Below, piece by piece: positions 11,451 through 25,205 of a DNA stretch of 64,000 nt. The position numbers and the translations under genes are program-made. Numbering within the stretch: position 1 is the stretch's first letter; every line of letters starts with the position of its first letter. This DNA comes from Casuarius casuarius (lineage: Eukaryota; Chordata; Aves; Casuariiformes; Casuariidae). Location of the stretch: contig PTFA01000011.1 of NCBI GenBank assembly GCA_003342895.1, positions 7,403,081-7,467,080 on the forward strand, in the 5' to 3' direction. The notes below the pieces were generated by a model. That model saw nothing but the letters and a program-made list of their open reading frames with translations, searched no databases and was not told the origin of the DNA.

Positions 11451-14320
11451 CTCTTGGTGAAAGCTGTTATTCGGAGTATTTTGGTTAGCTTTCCCTGTTT
11501 GTGGGATTCTAGTGGGTGCTTTGTGTACTGACTCTGCACAGTCAGCTGTCCTGTCTTGTATTTTCATAATTGAGGAACAAAATTTTGTCTGTTTCAACAT
11601 CAGAATTGACTTTGCAGTTTACTTTGGACTAGAGCACAAACAGAAACTGGGAGAACTGTTTACGTGCTGTGTAATGTGAGTTGTGTACTCTGGGATGGAC
11701 TGTCTACAGTAAGATAGCAATATGGTTGACTCTAGGTGGAAGAGTACTTAGGAAAGATTTCTCTTCCCTAGACATCTCCGGGAATGGAACTTGTCAGATA
11801 ATGTGGAAAGGTTCAAGTTCATATTAGCTATATTTCAGTTACAGTATAAATACGAAGCCCAAGTATTCATGTGTTATGTATGTGGGATGCAGTTCTAGCA
11901 GCTCTTAACCCTATAAAAGAGGAATGAATTACCAATTTGAACTCTTCATTATTGTTCAGTATTAATTTTGTTCATAGCATTCAGTACAGATACTGTTGTG
12001 CTTTCAACATTTTTTTTGTCCTTATCATTGATTTTTCTCAGTAAGCAATCCAAGAGTTTATACTTTCCTTAATTAAGAATAATGGATGCTCTTAAGAACA
12101 AGTTTCTGTCAAGAAGACATCTGATATGTTGAAGATTACTTCTTTTTCTTTTCTGTGTGTTTTTTAACTTTTAGTTCAGATGTGTGTACTCTNTACCTGA
12201 GGGGAAAAAAGGAACCCGATATTTGCTTATTGTTCTCTGCCTTATGCTTACCCAATGCAGCACCTGTATTTCACATGCCAGTTACCTCAGATGAACTTCT
12301 TTTAATCCCATGACTCTGTGGCAGATATAAGTTGTTGATTGCTCCTGCTATGTGGTATCTTAGATTTGGGGAAGAGGCTATGGTTCTGCCCTGGATTTAG
12401 GAGTCTGGCCTGTGCTAAGGGATCAGTAGTGAGAATGGCCTTTCTGCAAGATTCTTTTACCTGTCTGTTGATCTTTTTTGCTGTAATTTTTCTGACATAT
12501 AACCAAATAAAAATGTATAGTGTAGCACAGTGTTTGGGATGGCACTTAAGGGGGGAGATTTACAAACTTATAGTCAAACAGTGCAGCTACTGATAGTCTG
12601 CATTGACTTAACTTTTAATAGAAATGTTATTTTCATTTAATGTGCAAAGCCTTAAAGAAAAGGCACTAAACTTACCTCAGAAAAATGTGAGACTAATTGT
12701 TAAGAATTTTTCTTAGACTAAATGAATAATGAAATACAAGAATCCAGACGACCCTCAAGAAAACTTAAATGAGGCATGTGCTTTTAGCCTTTTGCTGTGT
12801 GAGAGACTTTGCATAGGTTTTAAACTAATTCTAACAATTGCACTGTAGTTACTCAAACTGCCCAGTTCCTTCCCTGATTCTGGAGAGATAGGCTGACTTC
12901 TCTTTTTGCTTAAGAAAGGCCTACAAAGGCAGAAAGACATGTTAAACACAACTAGCCCTAAATAGAAATGGGTACTCTTTTAAAAGCTGCAAATAAGATT
13001 ACAGCTATCTTGGAAATTTAGGAATAAATCCTTTATAGCCTGGAGTCTAGTGTCCTTTTTAAAGGGCTTCACCTCCTCTTGCTTCTCTAAGTTCAGCCTT
13101 CTATACTTCTATATATCACTTCCATAAGTTCAGCCTTATGGAATTAGGGCTGGTGCACTCGATTTAATTTTACCTGACCTTTCAGTCAACCTCCAGTAAG
13201 ACCCTAGTTTCTGTTTTGTTCAGATACATGTCAGCATGATGTTGCCTCAAGAATCCCATTGCAAGCATAACTGAGAGGCTGACAGCAGCAGTTACGTGGA
13301 GGTTGCCAGTCAATAGCAAGAGCATGCATAAGATTAGATCGTGAGTATCGTGATGGCTTCCAGTTCCTGCTGACTTCAGTGTGAGACAGCAAACAAGGGT
13401 TCTCTGTCCTATAGAGATAAAATATTGCTGAATGGCAATTCTGGCTTTCAGTTCAAAAAGGATACACAATGCCATTACCTCTCTGAAAGATTGACCCCTC
13501 TGTTGCAGAATACTAAAGGATATGGCTTCTCTTGTTCTAACTAGTTACCTGCGAAGAAAGATGCAGAAGTTGCACAGTAACTTTCCATTGAAAGAGTTAA
13601 AGGAAAGAAAGAAAAAAAAATAGTATCGGGTGACTTCAAGTATGAATACAATCTTGCATCCATAGTTCTTTTTCCCCATAGTGTTTTATACATTGGTGCA
13701 GAAAAGTTTAGGATTTTTGTCAACTTCCAATTGGCTTATATTTCCAGAACGCTTTGAAATAATGCATGATATACATAGAGTAGTAGCAAGATGTATATTA
13801 AGCTTATTTGTATAATTTGCATATAAGAAATTAAAATGGAAATAACTATGTATACCAGTTCATGTGAATGTGTGGATACTATAGTTGTAACATTTTAAAA
13901 GATAGTGTTGATGCAAAAGTTTACCTCGTACACTTTGGTAACCACTTTTACAGATTTTTAAATCACATGGGAAAAACTCATGCGGTAATAAGGTATTCAA
14001 GGAAAATTGCCAAAAGCATTAACAGCAAAATTTCTTTCAAGGCAGAAGCTGATTGGTTATGTCCATATTTTTTGATTGTTTTAGGAATGTGGAATTCCTT
14101 TATCTGTGTGCACAGATACCTATACAAAGAAAATGAATATGAGCTTAGAGGAGGTATTTGTGTGATTGCCAGTAACTAAAGATATTTTAGAGCGTTTTGG
14201 CACTTGCAGTGCTTGTAGTATTTCTGTCGCTATCTACACTGTTTTTATATATCTTGCCATGTTCTTAGCTTTTTCTTAAGCAGAACAAACTAGCTTCAAT
14301 AGGTGGAAAGCACTAGATTT

Positions 14321-14515
14321 TCACAGAGTAATTCGGGTTGGAAGGGACAGTGAGATTTTATCAAAGTCACAGCTTTCTGTTTAGAACCAGGTCAACATTG
14401 AATTCAGACCAGATTGCTTAGGAGTTTTGTGTATTTGGGCCTTAAACCTACCAGGTTTATTCTATAGCCTCTCAGGATCCCTGTTGCAGTGCTTAATGAT
14501 CCTACTTGTGGTGTT
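14321..14515 (+). mobile_element. Degraded CR1 LINE 3' fragment
   Basis: The segment opens with TCACAGAGTAATTCGGGTTG and GAAGGGAC, the worn form of the common avian CR1 3' motif (CACAGAATCAT...GGTTGGAAGGGACC, printed here in the usual bottom-strand view). Further on, CAGACCAGATTGCTTAGG and CTGTTGCAGTGCTTAATGATCC resemble the next conserved blocks of the CR1 consensus (GACCAGGTTGCTCAGG, CTGTTCCAGTGCCTCACCACC) in the right order and spacing. It is strongly diverged, carries no open frame and is presumably ancient and inactive. The right edge is uncertain. Recognition is from memory of the consensus; no alignment was run. Confidence 0.7.
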
Positions 14516-15198
14516 CCCCCCCACACATCTAGCTAGCTAGTACTTGTTCTGTCAATTTTGCACTTGCTTTACACTTAAATCTTGCATCAATTCAAATGAC
14601 AATCGAAAAAGCCTTCAAGCTGTCAGTCTCTTATTTCTGCTTATTAGCAATATTCTTCTGCTTTACTAAACCTTCAGAGCATAATGTGTTAGGAAGGAAA
14701 GGACAGAAAATTACGCTTATGAATACTGTGTATGTGTGGCCTTGTAGAAGACGAAGAGAAGTTCAGACTCTTCAGAGGAGGGGGAAAAGATGTTAGTAAG
14801 GAATTTGTACAGAGCTATATACAGCTTACAGAATATCATAGGTTTATTTATGTAATACTAAATACTTCAACTCATTGTGTTACAATGAATATATCATGAC
14901 AAAATATGCTTGCTGACTCTCTATGTACCTAGCAATACTCTTTCTTCCATGATGCCTCAGAAGTCTTTACCCCCTTTATTCTTGAGCTATAGCTCTTAAC
15001 TCAGAGGCTAACTTTCTGATAAACTGTCAGTAACTAATATTAAAGCTGTTAGTTCATGATTTTCCCCCTTCATGTTATTCCCTGATACTGGTGTGTATCA
15101 AGTTGACCTCGGATAAGGAGGAGATGTGTGTGTGGTTGAAGCTCTGGGACTAACCTGTTGTCTTGTTTGGCTTCAGTTAGAAGGCTTTACTTTGGCAG

Positions 15199-15230
15199 CT
15201 CTCCAGTCTGAGAACTCTCCAGTCTGAGAA
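15199..15230. repeat. Tandem duplication, 2 x 16 bp
   Basis: CTCTCCAGTCTGAGAA occurs twice in perfect head-to-tail order. Small local duplication with no coding role. Confidence 0.9.
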
Positions 15231-16214
15231 CTGGAGCATGCAGTATTTTTCTAGGCTTAATTCCAGAAGGAGAGGTACTGCTTTTATATTCTGTTGTGCC
15301 TATTTCAGATAGGAGAGGGGAGAAGGGAGGGATGTTGTCGTATGTGAATAAAGTATACATTTAATGCAAATGTTTAGACTTGTGCATAATCTTATACATA
15401 TGTATGCCTTTCTACCAAGAGTGTAATGTAATGCTTTTTCTATTTTGTACTTCAAAGATAGGCAGGTACATTAAAATACAACTTTTCAAGCTGGTCAGCC
15501 ATTTAGGAAATTGATGGGTGTAATTTCTTTTATAAAGAGGAAAAAACTCCCCCAGAAAATCATAGCAATGTCATAGTGGGGATGGGAACTTACTAAAATG
15601 GAAGTCTTCTTAGTAGTCCACTATTACATTCCTCAACCTTTTTGCTGTTTAATTTTATCCATCTCAAATAAGGGAATGGTTAAAAATATTGTGCTTTTTT
15701 TTGTTATACAAAAGCATCTGTATAAATAAATCAATCTTCTGTCAAAATCATGGAAGACTCCTTTACCTTTTTAGTACTTGTTCTAGGAGGTGTGTATGGT
15801 GTTATAAGCAGACAAGATGAGTATGAAATGGTAAAAATACTTCCTCCCCCACAGTAGGTAACTGTTCCTCTGATATTTCTCAACTCCTAGTACTAGACAA
15901 ATGTTAACAATTCCATGGGCTCTGAAGCTTTCTCAGTTTTATTTTCTAAAAGTAGATCTATGCTTGTGGTTAGCTTGTGCAGCACATCAGGGTGATTAAC
16001 CCTGGCAGTACCAGGCTTTCTTAGCTCATGCTTCCTCATCTTCTGCTCCCTGCTGCGCAGTTGCTGCAAGTGGCCTTAAGTGTGTCCCAAGCTACCTCAC
16101 CACTTCAGATATTTAAAAATCTGATGTAAACTTAAGTGTCTGATCAGCTCTTTTTGTGGGTAATACCTACAGTGGATGATTTGAGTCATGAATAGTAGTG
16201 CGGTATTAGTTATT

Positions 16215-16226
16215 CCCCCCCCCCCC
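16215..16226. repeat. poly(C) run, 12 bp
   Basis: Twelve C followed by a short T run; simple sequence in intron 1. Confidence 0.85.
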
Positions 16227-19200
16227 TTTTTGTTTTGCTATTTTCTTTAGTCACATCAACTTGAAACTTGAATCATAACCTTCCTAATGCTCTGATAGAC
16301 AAGCTGCATTACAGACAGGGACTAAAATATGCTTGAAGGCCGCAAAGTACTAGCGACTTCTATGATTATCAGGCTGCCCTTGCTAATATAAAAATACAGT
16401 AGGCAGAAGGCAGATGTCTTGGAAACTGTCATGTGTCCTCGTGAACTTAAATTCCATGAAAATGGGTGTATGGTTGGGAGTGGTCCAACAGTTGCTGAAT
16501 AGTGTTCACTCTGTGGTTAAGAAGTGCCTACCACATTTTTGACATGAAGTGATATATGTAGTTTTGTCCAGATAGAGGATTGTTGTGTCAAGGAGATACA
16601 GTAGCTTAATGCTTCAGAAAAATAGATGGACTCCACAAAATCCTAACTCCTCTCTTTTCTAAAGACGCTTGAACATTCAATGCGATAACTTAAAGAACTT
16701 GGTGTTTATACCTACCTTCTAGAGATGATAGTGTGAATCAGCTAGTGGCCGTGCATTTCTTGCCTTTGTGTTCACTCTTACTGAAGTCCGGTAAAGAGCC
16801 TCTTCTAGAGGGCACCTTTGACAATGTTTGGCTGTGAATGAAGCATTATACCTTTACATACAGCTGTTCACAGCAGGAACCAAGAATACATGTTTTGATT
16901 GCTCGTTTTCCTTGGGAATAGACCATGTTATCTGGTGGTAGTTACTGATATTTCTTAAGTACACAAGTACTAATTCTACTTCCAGTTTATTGATACCGAA
17001 TTATAAACATTTTCTATTGTGGAATGTATAAAAGTTTAAGAGTGCTCATCTTTCCTTGTTGGTCCTGTCCACAGTGAAGTCAGAGTTAAGAATTAAATTT
17101 AGACAGATTTGTGCTGTGAAGCTGAGCGTGATGCTTCTGCTAAAGTGCCTAAAGCTGGTATGAGTAATTTGGAAGGTAAGTTATCTCTGTTCCCTCCCCT
17201 TCCCCTCAGTCCCTCTATGCTCTTTTTATTTTCCAGTTACTGGAGGTGACATTTTCTTCCTTACAACTCTCTTCTGGAAGAGTCACTCTTCATTGGCTTT
17301 ACAGGCTAGCAGATGAGGCTTATCTGATTGACTGAATATGCAGTCCATATGAATAGCCCCATATAGCCTCCAAGCCAAAGTGCAAAACCTTTATTGGACA
17401 AACCAATGAAGACTGATCAAATTGGCACAGTAGTCAGCAACAAAAGAAAATAAAGTATACCTTGCTTCCTTTTCCATATTTTAATACTTTTTGTAAGTAT
17501 TCTTTATATGTAAAATAACATACATGATCTCCCCCCCTTAAGTATTGTGATTTTTTCTTTGTCACAATAAAATATAGAGAGCTGATCTGAAAGTGGGTGA
17601 CAAATATTTAAAGGCTAGGAAAAAACCTACCTCGAGAACGTACTTGTGTGCATGAGACAAAGAAACAGGACATTTATTTAGAGAGTAGATGAATACATGG
17701 CCATTTAATGTAAGCATAAAAGTACTGAATAATACAAAGGAACTGCAATAGATACATTGGTTGTTCTTCTGTTAGCCACAGTAAAGGAACACGATGAAAA
17801 CTACTTAAAACATTGTATACAATGAGCTTGGAACTCATTGTCAGCATTAAAATTGAGGCTAAAATGGTAGGATTTAAAGGGTTATTGCACTTTAAGTGAA
17901 ATAACATAGGCTTGTGGTTACATTAGTTAAGATGAAAATTATATTATAGGAGGGCAGGATGCTGTAGTACAGAACCGAGATATTGATGTGGGTACCTTTC
18001 CCTAGCCATCTCTTTTGACAGCCTCTTACGACGGCAGTCAGATCTGTAAATTTGACTGGGAAACAGCCCTATAACTGGGGTGGTGTTGTTTGTTTTATGG
18101 GATTGCAAAGATTTTTGTTGAAGCTTCTGACATAACTTTCAGATAGCGTGGACTGCTTGGGTATATGAACCATTGATCCGATCCATTAAAGCAGGTCTTT
18201 GCTTTTAATTTTTAGAACAGATTTCAGAAGGAAGTGAAGTAAGATTTATTATAGAAATTCAAAGTTGTAGCTGGAGGAGCTGCACAGTTTTCTGTTAGGA
18301 AATTCAAAATAAAGAAAATTATTGTATAATGTGCCCTCTGAAGTGGTTTGGGTGGCTAGCATAATCAGAAATATCAGGTGTAATTTTATTTGAAATAAGG
18401 ATGACTTCTGACATAAAAGCTTTTTCCTGTTTGGCAGACAATAAAATTCCTTGATTCTTAAATTCTTGAATGTTTATATAGAAAGATAAATCTTGCTTAG
18501 CATTCTGTTGAGCTACATTATGCCGATTAAAATTACTTGCAGCATTACTAAGAATGCAGAAGCCAAACTGATGCAGCATACTTGAAATCCAAATTTGGGA
18601 AGAAACAGATGGCTGCTTCTGTTTATTGCTGTGGCAAACTAATTAAAAAAAGTACATTGAAAATAACTTTTTTTTTTTTAAACCAACTAAAATTAAATGG
18701 AATAGTGACAAGTTAGTCTGGACTTCAATGACTATGTGCAGAACTCTGACAGCCTATAGGAGGCATATGTGCTGATTCTTACCATGCAAGTATTTGCTTT
18801 AGAAATGATACTCAATGATGCTTCCAGGTTGCTTAAGACTTGATGTAATAGCACCTGCCCGCCAAAGAGAGTATCATATATGTATTTTTAAATCTGTATT
18901 TTTTTTTCTGAAGCCTCTAGTGTAGTTACTGCTTTTAGTTTGTTTTGATTCCAACTTTGTAGCTGTCAGTACTGGTGCTGTGGGAATCACCAAATCTGTT
19001 TTTTTCCAGGCTTGACCTTGTTATCTATTAATACAAAGCAAGTCTGTTAGAAATAGTTGACAGTGGAATCAAATGGGAATTGATATGCTGTTATTTACAG
19101 CTTCATTAAAAATAATTCTGATAAATAAAACATTCGAGAGAGTTGTCTCAAACTTAGGGTTTTTTTTAAGTGTATTTTAATGATTAGCAGAAGCCTTTTT

Positions 19201-21570
19201 TGGAAGATTCCAGTGATAAATACCTTTTACTGAGAGGAAGAATAAACTGGTTCTGAAATGGAGGGAAAGAGTCTACCCTACAGTTTTCAAGTGAATGCTA
19301 CTGGAAAACTGGAAGAAATTGTGTACCTAAAGTAAAAATGTGTTGGTAAACCAGATAAATTAATTCTAATGACTGTATTGTCTACCCATTACAAACAAAT
19401 TAATAACAATATTGCTTCTGTAGCTTACCTGGGTATGTGATTAATGTTCAGTGTTACATAGTCTAGTGTCTTTTGGCAATATGAAAACCTGAATGTTTAA
19501 CAAGAACACAATTTCAAATTAAAGTAATAAATCAGAGTTACTGAAGTAAGTCCTGCAGTGTGCCACACTCCTCAACTGGCACTAGAAGAGTAGTATTTTT
19601 GTCCCATGTACTTTTGGCAGCATGCCTCTTTATCAGCTACTGTCTTTCCAGTCACGCTTGTGTTCATGTCTTTGCTACATGCTCTGCTGATTACCTTGGA
19701 AAAGGGCAATGCTGTAACTGTTCAACTGACCTTTCAGTTTATTTTCTCTTGTGTAATATGAAACACGAGCTAACACAGTCTTAGTCTACTGATTTCTAGA
19801 AAGAAATCTGTCTCTTTACATGTCTACAGCTTTCTGCTCAAATATAATGGAGTTTCTCTCCAGTTACGATAATTTAAAAAAAAAGCCTCAAATTTCTTTT
19901 GGTATCATCTCAACAGAAAACCAAATTATTATAGTTAAGGGAGTTTTAGGGTACGGTTTATGCACAATTAAGACTATTAAGCAGAGGGATAGCAAGACTA
20001 TGACTACTAACTGAAAAACCTCCTACCTAAAATGTTTGATAAATATTTAATGTCTAAAATTGAATAAACAAGTGTGCTACTGGTAAATTTGTTGTTTGAA
20101 TACAAAGGAAAACATATAAAATGGAGCCGTAAACATTATTTTGTAGTTGCTATCTTAGCTTCTCTGTCATGAGGGAAAAGTCTAAATATTTTGGTTGCTT
20201 TGGCAAATGTAGAGTGTGCATAGCTGTGTTACAACTCTCTCTGGATAACTAGCTTAATATTTTAAGGTTTTTGTGGGTGGCTGTGTGGTTTTTTTAACCT
20301 TAAAAAGTATATAGGTATACATATTTTTAACTCTGTAAAGATTAACAAAGATAAAAATAGCTTTCTTTACAGTAGGTGCTACTACTTAAGCATGTATGTG
20401 TTTCTTGTTGCTCTCTTGCATGTCTTTAACTAGTTCTGTAGACTTCTGATGGAGAGGAATTGCCTCTTGCACCTTCTAAACATTAGTGAGGTGCATCCAT
20501 TTGCTCCTAATAAATTATAGGGGGAGATAGATGAGCAAATACATGTGCGTATGGGTAAGAGCCTCTAAACATTGTGGTGGGGAAGGGTGTTCTCAGATGC
20601 AGCATCCACTTAGAGAAGTCAGTGAAACAACTGCTGCTAAATGATTGCATTAAGTCTGCATTTACTGTATGTTGTAATCAGTCTTTCATTTGTTTCTGAA
20701 TCAAGTGGTATGTATATTTTTTATGAGGCTGATGGCAAGACATTACAGCTGTCAAATGCTAGTGAAGTCTATAAATCATCTTGATGTTGAAAGCAGGAAA
20801 GAGGCTTGCTTCTAGTACTCTGCATTGTGTAAGAGAGCAGTGTGCCGGAACTGAAGTCAGCAGTCATCTTGCTAAAACAGTGCTGAAATATATTTATACT
20901 TATTAGCCTTCATTGCTTATTAGTTTTACATCTGTATCAGAAATAGCAACTGCTGATAGGATGTCAAAAACTCTGTAGCTACTCAGCAATATTTTCTGAC
21001 ACTTTCAATTTTTTTTGTCATTCTTGTGGATACTGCAGTGTATATTGTTATTAGGGCTTGACTTGCGCTTAAGTTATTTTGAAAAAAATGATGCTTTGTT
21101 AGTCACTTTGTCCTTTATGAATAACTTTCAACAGAAGAAGTGATTACACATTAATTGTCCCTAAGCAAATGTTTCTTTAATTTTTAAGAAACTGCATTTA
21201 GTTTGAGGTGTAAAACTACCTTATCTCTCAATATGGAAGTAATAAAGCCTCCAAAGAGTGACTTGGGAGTTTACATCTTTTCACTGACCATGGAAGGAGC
21301 CTGGGAGTTTTAAGTAACTACTGAATTGTGATGTTGTGGATACTATGGCATTTCCTTTTCCTCTCCTTCTCCCCCCACCCGCTCCTTCTATTTCCATCTT
21401 CAGTGTAGATTCCAGATTTATTTTAGTTGGAGAGATGTAATAAAGACACAACTTGTAAATGCATTTACTTGAATTCTTGAAAAAGCTTTTTGGATGTAGT
21501 AACAGAAAAGCCATTAGGATCAAGGGAGTCAGCAATAGCAGACAGTGCTGTTGCCCGCCTGCGCGCGCCG

Positions 21571-21592
21571 CCCCCCCCCCCCCCCCCCCCCC
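21571..21592. repeat. poly(C) run, 22 bp, next to a CpG-dense stub
   Basis: Twenty-two consecutive C are preceded by GCCCGCCTGCGCGCGCCG at 21553-21570, the densest CpG cluster I saw in the window. The surrounding sequence is ordinary AT-rich intron. The run could form i-motif or G-quadruplex structures, and its true length is likely unreliable in any assembly. Confidence 0.9.
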
Positions 21593-24500
21593 GAGTAAAT
21601 TTTAAGGAAATCTCCTATGGAGACCAAAAAAACACAGAGCAGAGCTATCTTGTCTGTTGGAAATGAAAAACTGCACACTGGCATTCATTATCTGCAGACT
21701 AAAGAACACTTGGAAAAGTTACTTTGAAATTTTTACCTTTCTTACTCTTTTTCTATGGTTCTTTGCTGTGGGGTCTTTTTAGTAATAAGTAATAAAAGAA
21801 AACTCCTCAAGCTGAAGCAGATCTTGAAATTCTAGCACTTCTTTGATGTAAGGATCATAACAGAAGTGGTTTAACTGTAAGTTCCTTACTGAACCCCTGT
21901 GTACACAAGTTATTAGGATAGCAGTTAATTGTATCACACCTCATATGAACTTAATAACATTGGACAATCTGCAGAATCTTCAGTTTTCAGCTGAAAAATG
22001 GATGTGAAGTTTCTTCTGATTTCATAATTCAGCTGCTACCAGACTTTTCGTGGAAGCAGTGGTGACCGTATAGACAAATAACATTAGTTGATTGACCCGA
22101 AGGATAAAGAGTAACTTGTGAAATGCAAGATCTTCTGAAATACTATTGCATACTTCTCAGGTACCAGGCTTTATATCTGGAAAATCAGTGCTTTATATGA
22201 GAGATTTTTCTTCAAGGATATGAAATTATAAATTCACTGTTGAATTTCGCTGTTGAATTCTTGTGTATACTATAATTCAAGTACATATTTTCTTTACACA
22301 ATCTTCCACACTTCTAATGTAAATCCATCCTCACATATCATATTTGTAGATTAAAGTGTTTCGACTGTGACATGCAAACCTGCATTCATGTCTTCTATCT
22401 TATGTGGGCAGTGGCACAAAAATAAAGCATATTCAGTTTGTAAAGTATATAAAACATAAAAATGTTAGACTTAATCTGGAGATACAACAGAGATAGGTTC
22501 CTCCTGCAGGTGGTCTGTGGGAGCTCGATGTAATGTTAAAGCTACTACTGGTCCTGTGACATTCCAGTGAATGACTTGGGGGAGAGAGTGGTAAAGTACT
22601 TGTGGAATGAATGATTTTAATAGTGCAACTAGAACTTCAGGAAAACTCAAATTTAGCCACTCACAGGCTTTCTAGGATCATGATTTCAGAGGCATAGGAA
22701 GCATCTACTTTTAGACTTGCAGAAAAGCAAAATGAAATGATGGCCTCTTTCTGTGTCCCTGTCTGTAAGCCATTGGTCTTTTGTACTTCCAAAACATTTT
22801 CTCAACATTGTTGTAATGCTTCAAAGGTTACAGGCTGTTCAAATGTTGGTTAATCTACTTTAAAATGTATTAAAAAGATTAACTGAATAGAACAAGACGT
22901 CACTACGGAGAAAGTTGAAATCAATCGTCTAAAACAATAAGCTTGATGTACGTAAGTTAAAATGCGGTAAATCTATTGTTCTGAAGTTCATAGTGCCCAC
23001 ATGAGATTTTTGTGTGCTTTTGTTCCTCAAGTATGGTTACTTTGTGTAATGCTTTGGGTAGAAAAACGAAAGGTGGGTAAAGTAGAGGGATGGAAAAGAG
23101 AATAGAATGAAATTAAATCCAAGGCTTTTGCTTTGATCTGCTTTCACTAGTGATGAAGCTAGTTGAAGAAACAGCTGAGGACAGGAATTTGTTCTTGCCG
23201 CCTATATAGTTCATCACTTTCTGATGTATCTGATTTATTGGACTGATGAAACTGCTTCAGGAAGAACATCATCCTGCCTCCTTTTATCTTCCTTCAATCC
23301 TTTCCCCCTTAAAAACAACAAAAATAAAAAATAAGTCTACCTCCGTAAGCAGCTGAATGACAGTTTGGGGGAATTGTGAACTTGAGAGTAGAGGACAAAA
23401 TGAGCAGCAGGGGCTCATTAATTGATGATGTANTGACTTCGGTATTGGTGAAAGTGTGTAACTACACCTTGAAAACCAAAGCAACAGCAGTACAAACTGT
23501 ATTTCGTGAATGGCCCCATGCTCTTTATTTTAAAACATTCAGATATGTTAAACCTTACGTTTTCAGCTTCCATTCTCTCCTTCACATTTGATTTTTTTTT
23601 TTTCTTCTTTCAAATGGTAGGGGTCACAGCAGAAATAAAAATGGGCACTGAGTGATGACTGGTTTTGTGTTTGTGCTGTTGCATATTCCCATGTGTTCCT
23701 TCTTTGACTACCTGGAAGAGAAGATTAATTCTACTCTGGCTTTCCTGCAAAACCTAGTAAACTGGATGTATGTAAACCCAGTCTTCATCAGACACCTTAT
23801 AACTACGTTTCAGCAGAAGGCAATTACCACTCATGTGATTTTTCCAAATAATGAGTAAAGATATCTACTGCACAGAGATCAGTGTGGAGATCCAAAGGCT
23901 CGTGCTAAACTGATGGAGTAAGCCTGGACAGCATGGCTCCGAATAGATGTATCTGATCAAATTTGGAGGCAGGGATGCCTGTTTTGTAGGCAGGCTCCAC
24001 AAAATGCTGTAGCATGTCTGTTGAATTAGGCTAGCTTCCCTGAGGATTGTGGCAGAACAGAGTTGAGTCCTTTTTTGTGACACATTTTTTTCAGCTTATT
24101 TTACTGCTGCAGCTAAACATTTTGAATAGACCCATAGTGGTAAGAGCTGCTTAGGTATGTTAGTTTATGACTTAATTGTTGCCATTGTACCTTTAGCTTC
24201 AGACTGAGTTCCTCTTCTATGGTTATTGAGTTTTTTTGAAGAAGCTATTGCTGTTTACATGTTCAATGTAGATAGTTACATGATATCCATCACTGCTAAG
24301 GGATGAATGACAGCACTGCAGGATTTTGGACACCATTTTCCAAAGAATGGTCAGTCTGATATCTGGAGGGGAACTGCAGCTCCTGAGCCTTTCTTGTTGT
24401 ATGCATCGAAAGCAGCTGTAGATGTTCTCAGATTCCTGCAGAAGCAGTAATCTGTTGGAATTAAAATTGGCATTTTCTCAATTCCTTATTGAACTAAACT

Positions 24501-25129
24501 TTGAAGTGTGGTTTTAATTGAATGCTAGTATTCTAGAAAAATAAATAAACCTTTAAAAATGGTGACAGTTTATTCCTCATCCTGTAAAAAAATTATCTGT
24601 AAACACCGTTATGTTGGTGAAAGCGTGGTTCATCCGTGTTGTCAATTTGTATTGCACCTTGTTTTGGTATAGTTTCTTGGCCCTTTGATTGTCCATACTG
24701 AGCATCTGCTAGAGTGTATCCCACAAGCGAACTGGAGTAGAATACCTAGGTCTCTCTCTGCCCAAAAGTGGGGAGTGTTTGGAGGATTAGACCTGTTTGT
24801 CCTCTTCAGTAGGTCAATATGGGTTTGACATTGCCAGTTTTTTTCCCTCCACTGGTACCTGTCTTCACATTCTATCTCAGTGAACTTCATTCAACAGCTT
24901 CAAACACAGCATGTGACTTCAGTGTCACTCTATAAAAGCACAGATGTGGTGGTTTACACTCTCCTTAATAAGGGATAGTAATGCTTTAAAAACAAAATAA
25001 TAAACCCAAACTGCTGTTCTCCAGCACTTGTCTAGTCACGGTAATAAGGAGGAAAAGAGATGGAGAAACCTAACTAATTTTTAGAACGGAGCTCAGTAAT
25101 CTCAGTAATGATGGATAGCACTGTATGAT

Positions 25130-25205
25130 ATACCTGTGATGGGAGAGGACTGGGTTTGATGACCTAGGTGCTCTTGCATTCCTATTACCTGTTTCACTGT
25201 AATGC
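25130..25205 (-). mobile_element. Possible CR1 3' end relic, reverse orientation
   Basis: GGACTGGGTTTGATGACCTA followed by a run ending in CACTGTAATG resembles the opposite strand of the CR1 3' end (GGACTAGATGATCTC...TTCCAACC...TCTATGAT). Divergence is high and the central TTCCAACC block is not preserved, so this may be coincidence. Confidence 0.3.
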
